Assembly: GCA_023436525.1 (NCBI GenBank)
Contig: JAEZIW010000250.1
Location: 1-11,588 of the forward strand
DNA length: 11,588 bases
Direction of reading: 5' to 3'
Origin: Bacillota bacterium
GTDB lineage: Bacteria; Bacillota; Clostridia; Christensenellales; SZUA-584
Below, piece after piece: positions 6,755-11,588 of this stretch (its first letter is position 1; each line of letters begins with the position of its first letter). A program made the position numbers and the translations under genes. Under the pieces are notes generated by a model that did not search any database, was not told where the DNA came from, and worked only from the letters and a program-made list of their open reading frames with translations.

Positions 6755-7534
6755 TTGAATAACGTTGAGAAGCACCGGACGATCCTTGCGGACAGCAACC
6801 GTGATTACTTAAAGCTTGTTTCGTCATTTCTCAAAGAGACGGATATGTTCGATATTGTTGACTATGCGTTTGATGGCAGACAGGCCTACGAGCTCACCAA
6901 AACCCATAAGCCCGACCTATTAATTGTTGATTTAATTATGCCGGTTCTTGATGGATTCGCGGTGCTCGAAGAACTCGCCCGGGATGGTTATGCAGAGAAT
7001 ACCAAAGTGGTGATGACTTCAGCCGTCAATCTTGATTTTGTGATGAAGAAGGCCGAAAGCTACAACATCAATTATGTCTTTTTAAAGCCTTTTGACAAAG
7101 AGGTGTTCAAAAGACGCATTGCTGAGCTGATGGTCTACAATTCGGCGGGCATGCGCGTTTTCGGAGGCAAATCGGAAGCGGATCCAAGCCAGATTGTCAC
7201 GTCGCATATCAAGAAGGTGGGGATCACCGCGAACATTAAAGGGTATCATTATTTAAGAGATGCCATATTGCTTGTTCATGACGATTTCGATTTGATGAGC
7301 CGCCTGACAACCGGCCTATACGCGACGGTGGCCAGAAGGCACAATTCAACGCCGCAGCGTGTGGAACGCGCGATGCGCCACGCCATTGAAACGGCTTGGA
7401 ACAGAGGCAATATTGAGGTGCTGCAGGACTTTTTCGGGTATACGATACTCGATACCAAAGGCAAACCAACCAACGGCGAATTTATTGCCATGCTGGCGGA
7501 TAAGCTCAATACAGAGCTGAAATACGTGGATTAA
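6755..7534 (+). CDS. spo0A: Sporulation master regulator Spo0A
   Basis: Response regulator that commits the cell to sporulation and binds 0A boxes when phosphorylated. The 259-residue protein (B. subtilis 267) has a receiver domain (about 8-125), a linker, and the Spo0A-specific DNA-binding domain (about 147-259) with NIKGYHYLRDAI, the recognition-helix segment TPQRVERAMRHAIE (199-212), FGYTI and KPTNGEFIAMLADKL. The phosphoacceptor is Asp59 in LLIVDLIMPVLDG, with Thr88 and Lys111 as the conserved switch and active-site residues. The acidic-pair position reads ADSN (D13, S14) where most Spo0A proteins have ADDN. The start is TTG 6755, because the homology begins a few residues later (NNVEKHRTILADSN) and ggcagg/ggcgg lies just upstream. 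The in-frame ATG-like start at 6701 would add 18 unrelated residues. Confidence 0.96.
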   Translation: MNNVEKHRTILADSNRDYLKLVSSFLKETDMFDIVDYAFDGRQAYELTKTHKPDLLIVDLIMPVLDGFAVLEELARDGYAENTKVVMTSAVNLDFVMKKAESYNINYVFLKPFDKEVFKRRIAELMVYNSAGMRVFGGKSEADPSQIVTSHIKKVGITANIKGYHYLRDAILLVHDDFDLMSRLTTGLYATVARRHNSTPQRVERAMRHAIETAWNRGNIEVLQDFFGYTILDTKGKPTNGEFIAMLADKLNTELKYVD

Positions 7535-7553
7535 GCAGAAGGGTTATGCTCGG

Positions 7554-7561
7554 CATACGCT
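7554..7561 (+). promoter_or_regulatory. Possible sigma-E -10 element upstream of spoIIM
   Basis: CATACGCT matches the sigma-E -10 consensus CATACAMT at 7 of 8 positions. No good -35 lies 14-15 nt upstream, so the call is weak. The support is that spoIIM is sigma-E dependent in B. subtilis, and that a start near 7568 would place the hairpin at 7572-7601 at the 5' end of the transcript. Confidence 0.3.
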
Positions 7562-7571
7562 GTTGTCAGCG

Positions 7572-7605
7572 CGCATATCTATCAGTACATGATGATATGC
7601 GGGGG
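7572..7605 (+). promoter_or_regulatory. Leader hairpin abutting the spoIIM ribosome binding site
   Basis: CGCATATC (7572-7579) and GATATGCG (7594-7601) form a perfect 8-bp stem with a 14-nt loop. The G-rich SD (7601-7605 and GGCGGTG to 7610) begins at its last base. No T-tract follows, so it is not an intrinsic terminator. It may modulate spoIIM translation or mark the spo0A 3' end. Confidence 0.45.
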
Positions 7606-7613
7606 CGGTGTGA

Positions 7614-8234
7614 TTGCTGAACGATACAAAAAGACGAATCTTCACGGATGTGCTCGATAACAAAGTGCAATATCTGTTGATCGTCTTTTTTTTAGTGGTC
7701 GGCATAACGGCGGGAACCGTCACTGTCGGTAATCTGCAGATGGGAACCCGTGAGGCGTTGATGAGCTTTAAAAACTCGCTGTTCATGTCTGTCAAATCAG
7801 CAGACCCAGATTTTTGGGGTATCTTCTTTCACTCGCTGCTGTATCACACGCTGGTTTTCGGCGTGATTGCTGTGTTTTCGGTGATGATGCTCGGGCTGCC
7901 GGTTATTGCGGCGGTGATGATATTCAAGGGGTTTTGTGTGGGGTTCACGGCGGGTGTGTTGGCGCTTAATTTAACGGTCGGCGGATTTTTGGCCATTGTT
8001 GTTTGCATATTCGTACCGAACATCGTATTTATACCGTGCATATGCAAAGCGGGGGTATTGGGGCTTAACAATGCGCTGCAGGTGTTTAAAACGCGTCATA
8101 TACCGATGACAGCGCAGGATAAGATTATGACGTCGAAGCCGTATTTTATAAAATTACTGATTGTTTATGCTTTTGGGTTCATCGGGATACTCATCGAATC
8201 GTTGCTTACGCCCGCGCTAATGAAGATTATATGA
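7614..8234 (+). CDS. spoIIM: Stage II sporulation protein M
   Basis: Polytopic membrane protein of the SpoIID-SpoIIM-SpoIIP peptidoglycan-remodelling complex that drives engulfment of the forespore. It is mother-cell membrane located in Bacillus. The 206-residue length fits the family (B. subtilis about 214). Five hydrophobic segments are seen at about 18-38, 74-93, 97-118, 122-150 and 178-200, with the family's FFHSLLYHTL..G.IAVFSVMMLGLPVIAA..IFKGFCVGFT pattern and an EA/N-rich loop. TTG 7614 is chosen because an in-frame stop (TGA 7611-7613) lies directly before it and a G-rich SD is a few bases upstream. The gene lies 79 nt after spo0A and could share its transcript or use its own promoter. 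Confidence 0.9.
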   Translation: MLNDTKRRIFTDVLDNKVQYLLIVFFLVVGITAGTVTVGNLQMGTREALMSFKNSLFMSVKSADPDFWGIFFHSLLYHTLVFGVIAVFSVMMLGLPVIAAVMIFKGFCVGFTAGVLALNLTVGGFLAIVVCIFVPNIVFIPCICKAGVLGLNNALQVFKTRHIPMTAQDKIMTSKPYFIKLLIVYAFGFIGILIESLLTPALMKII

Positions 8235-8268
8235 TTGGTTTACTTGTTTTATCTAGTCCAAGCCAATC
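8233..8268 (+). repeat. Imperfect hairpin at the spoIIM 3' end
   Basis: GATTGG (8233-8238) pairs with CCAATC (8263-8268). CTTG (8243-8246) pairs with CAAG (8259-8262) inside it, with a 4-nt bulge. No T-run follows, so any terminator function would be weak. It marks the left border of the AT-rich segment. Confidence 0.4.
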
Positions 8269-8363
8269 TTATACTATTAGACTGTTCATCAGATTAACTA
8301 TATAGACAATTATTGATAACTATAATAATATAATCTAATAAATTCTATTTTAACGAGATTTTC

Positions 8364-9044
8364 ATGAGAAAAGAATCAGTTAATGGTTGTATCGTTCCAT
8401 ATAATTCATCCATTCTTGAATTGAAAGAATTGCTTTCAAGAAGTGATATGGTCAGTTTCACACTTGGATGTGAAGCCTTATCACAAAAAGCTGAGATTGA
8501 TTCTTATGATTTACTATTCAGCTATCTTAATCATGAAGATCCATATAAAAGACGCTGCGCTTTAGAAGCAATATGTCATTCATGTTACAAAGATAAATTG
8601 TCTGGCATGTTGGAGGAAAAACTATTAGACAGCAATATTTTTGTAGTTAAAACAGCGCTTAAAATGATTTATGAGGAACAAATTAAAGTCCCGAAAGAAA
8701 AAGTTATTAAAGTCTTGCTGCAAAAAGGTTTAGAATTTGATGCCTATCATTTTAGATCTCTTATAGTTGTTGCAAACGAGGAAGATTTTAAAGATTGCAT
8801 GGAAATCCTAAAAAAGTATAAATCTAAAAAATCGCTAGAATCAGTTATAATAGAAATATTGTTCAATCTTGCAACAGATGAAAATTGGAGATTGCTATAT
8901 GATTTAACAAAAGATCACGAAAAAGCACAAATCAGATTAATAGCATGCAAGCTGTTGGTTAAGTTTAATGACATAGACGAATTGAGTAAATTTGCTAATG
9001 ATACCGATGGACATATTCGCAATTTCGTAAAAGAAAAATTATGA
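8364..9044 (+). CDS. HEAT-repeat-like protein of unknown function, AT-rich, probably acquired
   Basis: No specific function is recognised. The 226-residue protein has no signal or membrane segment and is almost all helical. Repeating amphipathic helix pairs of HEAT/PBS-lyase type are visible at about 46-73 (LLFSYLNHEDPYKRRCALEAI), 78-104, 144-171, 175-200 and 203-226. This suggests an alpha-solenoid protein-binding scaffold. The base composition is strikingly different: one sampled 60-base line has 18 G/C, and codons are A/T-ending, whereas the neighbours are near half GC. The 5' flank is AT-rich with possible promoter hexamers (TAGACA at 8303, TAATAT at 8326), though chance matches are expected there. 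The SD is weak (gaga). It stands between spoIIM and ridA as a single-gene insertion. No integrase, repeats or IS ends are visible. Confidence 0.72.
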   Translation: MRKESVNGCIVPYNSSILELKELLSRSDMVSFTLGCEALSQKAEIDSYDLLFSYLNHEDPYKRRCALEAICHSCYKDKLSGMLEEKLLDSNIFVVKTALKMIYEEQIKVPKEKVIKVLLQKGLEFDAYHFRSLIVVANEEDFKDCMEILKKYKSKKSLESVIIEILFNLATDENWRLLYDLTKDHEKAQIRLIACKLLVKFNDIDELSKFANDTDGHIRNFVKEKL

Positions 9045-9171
9045 TTCTAAGGATAAGTAAACCATTATCATAATGAAATCTGCTGGTTTGAAAAAGAATA
9101 CGACATATTGTATATATTATAGTAAATCAATCGGATTAATAATCTTTTTTTGTTCTGCATATCCATATCCG

Positions 9172-9200
9172 TTGCATCAAAAAATAGAATACGCTATAGT
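9172..9200 (+). promoter_or_regulatory. Candidate sigma-A promoter for ridA-tcdA
   Basis: TTGCAT (9172-9177) and TATAGT (9195-9200) are 17 nt apart. The -10 matches 5 of 6 positions and the -35 only the TTG. Transcription would begin near 9207, just before the SD (9208-9214), giving a very short leader. Confidence 0.4.
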
Positions 9201-9219
9201 TATCCGTGAGGTGAGCAAT

Positions 9220-9603
9220 ATGAACAAAGAACTGATCAACACTGATAAAGCCCCGGCGGCCATCGGCCCCTACGCGCAAGCCATCAAAGTCAACGGCTTC
9301 CTTTTCACATCCGGCCAGATTCCCATTGACCCAAACACAGGCGACATCGTGACGGGCGGCATCGAGGCGCAGGCGACGCAGGTGCTGAACAACCTAAGCG
9401 CGGTCTTAAGCGCGGCAGGCGCCGGGATGCAAAATGTTGTGAAAACCACGGTGTTCATCAAAGATATGAACGACTTTCCGAAACTGAACGCGGTATACGC
9501 GCAATATTTTTCCGAGCCTTATCCCGCGCGCTCCACTGTTGAGGTGGCGCGGCTGCCAAAAGATGTGCTCGTCGAAATCGAGGCTGTGGCGGTGTGCCCA
9601 TGA
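9220..9603 (+). CDS. ridA: RidA family enamine/imine deaminase
   Basis: YjgF/YER057c/UK114 family protein that hydrolyses reactive 2-aminoacrylate and related enamines/imines released by PLP enzymes such as threonine dehydratase; cytoplasmic trimer. The 127-residue length is typical. Family signatures are APAAIGPYAQAI near the N-terminus, FTSGQIPIDP (29-38), and the C-terminal ARSTVEVARLPKDVLVEIEAVAV with the substrate-carboxylate Arg104 and Glu120 region. The ATG at 9220 has a strong SD, GAGGTGA (9208-9214). An in-frame upstream start at 9073 would add 49 AT-rich residues with no family similarity and was rejected. High GC resumes exactly here after the AT-rich segment. Its stop overlaps the tcdA ATG. 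Confidence 0.95.
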   Translation: MNKELINTDKAPAAIGPYAQAIKVNGFLFTSGQIPIDPNTGDIVTGGIEAQATQVLNNLSAVLSAAGAGMQNVVKTTVFIKDMNDFPKLNAVYAQYFSEPYPARSTVEVARLPKDVLVEIEAVAVCP

Positions 9604-10364
9604 CCAAGCTCGGCGCATTTTCGCGAACAGAGCTGCTGTTAGGCCCTGAAGCGATGGACAAGCTCAAAAACGCAACCGTGGCTGTCTTCGGCGTGGGTGG
9701 TGTGGGCTCATTTACGGTTGAAGCGCTGGCACGCAGCGGCATCGGCGGCATCGCTCTGTTCGATGACGACAAGGTATGTGTGACGAACATCAATCGTCAG
9801 CTGATTGCCACGCATGAAACGGTGGGGCAGAGCAAGGTGGACGCCGCCAAGGAGCGGATACTCTCGATTAACCCCGATTGCCGCGTGGAGACCAACGCGT
9901 GCTTTTATACCGTGAACAATGCCGATCAATACGATCTGTCGCGGTATTCGTATATTGTGGATGCGATCGACACGGTGTCGTCCAAACTCAAGCTTATTGA
10001 GCGTGCGAAGGCGGCGAATGTTCCAATCATCAGCTGCATGGGTGCAGGCAACAAGCTGGACCCGACACGGTTTGAAGTGGCGGATATCTACCAAACATCC
10101 GTGTGTCCGCTCGCAAAGGTGATGCGGCACGAGCTGCGTGCGCGCGGCGTCGAAAAGCTCAAGGTTGTGTATTCAAAAGAAGAAGCGATAAAGCCAAGAG
10201 AAGATTCAGCGCTGAGCTGCAAAACAGGTTGTGTGTGTCCGCCGGGTTCCTTGCGAAATTGCAATGTGCGGCGTCAGGTGCCGGGCAGCATCGCTTTTGT
10301 GCCATCGGTGGCGGGGTTGATTCTCGCGGGCGAGGTTATTAAAGACTTAGCCGATATTCACTGA
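9600..10364 (+). CDS. tcdA: tRNA threonylcarbamoyladenosine dehydratase, E1-like ThiF family
   Basis: ATP-dependent enzyme that cyclises N6-threonylcarbamoyladenosine (t6A) at tRNA position 37 to ct6A; also called CsdL/YgdL/YrvM. The 254 residues fit the family closely. The adenylation fold shows the nucleotide motif GVGGVGS (31-37), FDDDKVCVTNINRQ (54-67) with acidic and Arg contacts, and YIVDAIDTVSSK (118-129). ISCMGAGNKLDPTRFEVADIYQTSVCPLAK is characteristic of TcdA. A Cys-rich segment (C207, C211, C213, C221) lies near the C-terminus. I prefer ATG 9600, which overlaps the ridA stop as ATGA, over an in-frame GTG at 9594. The overlap implies translational coupling. Its stop overlaps the convergent minus-strand gene by 7 nt, with no room for a conventional terminator between. 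Confidence 0.92.
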   Translation: MTKLGAFSRTELLLGPEAMDKLKNATVAVFGVGGVGSFTVEALARSGIGGIALFDDDKVCVTNINRQLIATHETVGQSKVDAAKERILSINPDCRVETNACFYTVNNADQYDLSRYSYIVDAIDTVSSKLKLIERAKAANVPIISCMGAGNKLDPTRFEVADIYQTSVCPLAKVMRHELRARGVEKLKVVYSKEEAIKPREDSALSCKTGCVCPPGSLRNCNVRRQVPGSIAFVPSVAGLILAGEVIKDLADIH

Positions 10365-11095
10365 ATAACCACTGAAGGCTGTTCGCTGAACGGATTCTTA
10401 CGCACCGCGAGTGACCAAAGATATGGGTAACGCGCTTTCAAATGCTTCAAATAGATGACCCATTCAAAAACCAGCAGATTATACGCACGTGAAATATCGC
10501 CCTTCAGATGTTCGATATCCGCTTTGGGAAGTGCGTTCACGTCTACTCGGCTCGACAGCTCATCAACAAGGTGATAGAGCGCCCACAGCATGTCTGTGAA
10601 GGTGTCGTGCTCCAGTAGATTCGGGTTGGCGAACAGCTTGATAATGTCTTCTTTTATCGGAAGCGATTGCTTGAGCATCACGATGGCATCAGCACTCAGC
10701 ACCGTATGAACAGGGCATTGTTTCGCCGCTTTGGCTGCGCCGTCAAATGCTTTGTCGGCCCATGCCGGCTTCATATCCACAATCGCTCTTACCGCCTCAC
10801 GATCGGCAATCACTTTATTGAGCGTATTGAGTGCATCCGAGCCTGTTTCGCTGAAAAATGCGCTGATCACAATGTTGATTTGATCGAGGCGTTTGCGCTT
10901 TTCACGCGCGGCTAGTATACGGTCCAGAAAAAAGGTGATCATAATCACTTCAAGCGGCAGAAAAATCAAATCCTGCAGTATTAAAAATTCTGATTCTTCG
11001 GGATTGTGAAAGATAATCTGCTGCAGCAAAAAGAAAACACAAGATAATATGACGAGCGATATGATGATGGCCTGATCAAAACGTATGCGTTTCAT
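10358..11095 (-). CDS. Conserved-looking membrane protein of unknown function, two N-terminal helices
   Basis: I do not recognise a named family. The 245-residue protein has two hydrophobic segments (about 8-28 and 38-58) separated by a short acidic loop. A basic cluster (AAREKRKRLDQ, 62-72) predicts a cytoplasmic C-terminal domain of about 185 mostly helical residues. That domain contains a long charged region and a notable aromatic-basic C-terminal motif (YLKHLKARYPYLWSLAVRKNPF, about 215-236). It has no enzyme motif that I can identify. The start is ATG (11095 on the minus strand) with GGAGG (about 11101-11105) a few bases upstream. Composition is like the core genes, so recent transfer is not indicated. 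It converges on tcdA with a 7-nt tail overlap. The upstream region carries candidate sigma-A and sigma-E-like elements. A membrane sensor or scaffold is possible but unsupported. Confidence 0.8.
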   Translation of the reverse strand: MKRIRFDQAIIISLVILSCVFFLLQQIIFHNPEESEFLILQDLIFLPLEVIMITFFLDRILAAREKRKRLDQINIVISAFFSETGSDALNTLNKVIADREAVRAIVDMKPAWADKAFDGAAKAAKQCPVHTVLSADAIVMLKQSLPIKEDIIKLFANPNLLEHDTFTDMLWALYHLVDELSSRVDVNALPKADIEHLKGDISRAYNLLVFEWVIYLKHLKARYPYLWSLAVRKNPFSEQPSVVIQ

Positions 11096-11378
11096 AAGAC
11101 CTCCGCTGATTTAATTATGGTTATTATATAAGCAGCGTATGCGGTGACGCAAGACGTTATATCGAAATGGTATCGTCGAGAAAAACTGTGTTTTGTAACG
11201 TGTTGCGATGTTTTCGGCTGGCATGAACACAAATGCAAATACAAGCTTTGTTCTGGCCAAAGGCTGACAGCTATATGATATAGGGCATTGCCGGTTTCTT
11301 CTTATAGATAAAACAAATACAGATTCAAAAAACATTCGCGCTTATAAAAACATTTCTGAAAAACGGGTTACAAAAGCG
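11096..11378. other. Divergent intergenic region with no recognised gene
   Basis: Apart from the minus-strand promoter candidates at its left end, I see nothing firm here. No coding frame has an SD and a plausible protein. A few tiny palindromes (for example CTATA-TGA-TATAG near 11272-11284) are no better than chance. Its right part is A-rich and may act as an UP element for the following promoters. Confidence 0.5.
11123..11152 (-). promoter_or_regulatory. Candidate promoter for the minus-strand membrane protein gene
   Basis: Read on the minus strand, TTGCGT (11152-11147) and TATAAT (11128-11123) are 18 nt apart. The -10 is perfect but the -35 matches only in TTG. Overlapping it on the same strand is CATACGCT (11141-11134), a 7/8 match to the sigma-E -10. 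An ATATAA-containing segment lies 15 nt upstream of it as a partial -35. Either or neither may be used. Confidence 0.4.
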
Positions 11379-11407
11379 TTGACAAGTGAAAGGGCGTTTG
11401 GTAATAT
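11379..11407 (+). promoter_or_regulatory. Strong sigma-A promoter P1 of a tandem, probably rRNA, promoter pair
   Basis: A perfect TTGACA (11379-11384) and TAATAT (11402-11407) are spaced exactly 17 nt, preceded by A-rich sequence. A 7-bp hairpin (GCGCTCT 11414-11420, AGAGCGC 11430-11436) lies at the expected 5' end of the transcript. Tandem consensus promoters are typical of Firmicutes rRNA operons. Confidence 0.75.
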
Positions 11408-11491
11408 ATTTGAGCGCTCTAAAAACGGGAGAGCGCAAACGGGAACGAAAAAGCGTATAAGAAACGGCATAAAGTTCCTGAAAAAACGGTG

Positions 11492-11521
11492 TTGACAAAC
11501 AGGATAAAAGTTTGTTAATAT
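11492..11521 (+). promoter_or_regulatory. Strong sigma-A promoter P2 of the tandem pair
   Basis: A perfect TTGACA (11492-11497) lies 17-18 nt before TTAATA/TAATAT (11515-11521), 113 bases downstream of P1. Both promoters are preceded by a similar A-rich module (tgaaaaacgg near 11357, tgaaaaaacgg near 11479). The transcript would start near 11528. Confidence 0.75.
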
Positions 11522-11527
11522 ACAAGT

Positions 11528-11588
11528 CCGCGATCGAGAGATCACGGGAGCAGAACCTTGAAAAAATAATCAGCACTATCAAATAGTA
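11528..11588 (+). other. Leader of a probable rRNA operon, running off the window
   Basis: The expected P2 transcript begins with a hairpin GATC-GAGA-GATC (11532-11543, GNRA-type loop), extended by CCG/CGG across one mismatch. It continues with gcagaaccttgaaaa (from about 11550), which resembles the pre-16S leader and boxA-like segment common in Clostridia. No mature 16S sequence is reached, so a tRNA operon or other highly expressed RNA gene remains possible. Confidence 0.5.

Noticed and set aside
9133..9151. Small palindrome plus T-run as terminator of the HEAT-like gene
   Set aside because: The palindrome has almost no loop, so at most about 3 bp could form. It is too weak to support.
9073..9219. 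N-terminal extension of ridA with a hydrophobic stretch resembling a signal peptide
   Set aside because: It is AT-rich, lacks an SD and has no counterpart in the cytoplasmic RidA family. A strong SD precedes ATG 9220.
1..11588. CRISPR array, insertion sequence, integrase or tRNA genes
   Set aside because: I saw no spaced direct repeats, transposase-like frames, terminal inverted repeats or tRNA-like sequence.

Overview
This window looks like a chromosomal segment of an endospore-forming Firmicute, most likely a member of the class Clostridia of moderate GC (about half G+C by eye over most genes). The evidence is gene content and order: oapA-tlyA-nadK-argR-recN-spoIVB-spo0A, followed by spoIIM. 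Phenotype such as anaerobiosis or extremophily cannot be read from the sequence.

Layout. Positions 1 to about 564 hold no protein gene. They match, by position and by structured, hairpin-rich sequence, the OLE (Ornate, Large, Extremophilic) noncoding RNA. Its partner gene oapA, a small DUF21-like membrane protein, follows directly with no terminator between. A one-base gap leads to tlyA (rRNA 2'-O-methyltransferase). A 304-base AT-rich gap carries a 12-bp inverted repeat and candidate promoters. Then come nadK, argR (41-nt overlap with nadK) and recN. A hairpin-plus-T-tract whose 3' arm is a Shine-Dalgarno sequence separates recN from spoIVB. The sporulation block is spoIVB, spo0A (preceded by a 0A box and a sigma-H-type promoter) and spoIIM.

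From about 8235 to 9219 the composition drops to roughly 30% GC. This stretch holds one HEAT-repeat-like gene that looks horizontally acquired. GC-rich sequence resumes with ridA and tcdA, coupled by ATGA. A minus-strand gene for a two-helix membrane protein of unknown function converges on tcdA. The last ~250 bases hold two tandem consensus sigma-A promoters and a leader typical of an rRNA operon, which probably begins just beyond the right edge.

How the parts fit. OLE RNA and OapA are known to form a membrane ribonucleoprotein complex, here beside housekeeping genes (NAD phosphorylation, arginine control, DNA repair) and the sporulation switch. Spo0A starts sporulation, SpoIIM acts in engulfment, and SpoIVB signals from forespore to mother cell. 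The most interesting structural observation is that the 3' strand of a long OLE helix can pair instead with the oapA ribosome binding site. This suggests that OLE folding could control synthesis of its own protein partner. A similar hairpin/SD/start overlap occurs at spoIVB. Four of the genes (oapA, spoIVB, spo0A, spoIIM) appear to use TTG start codons.
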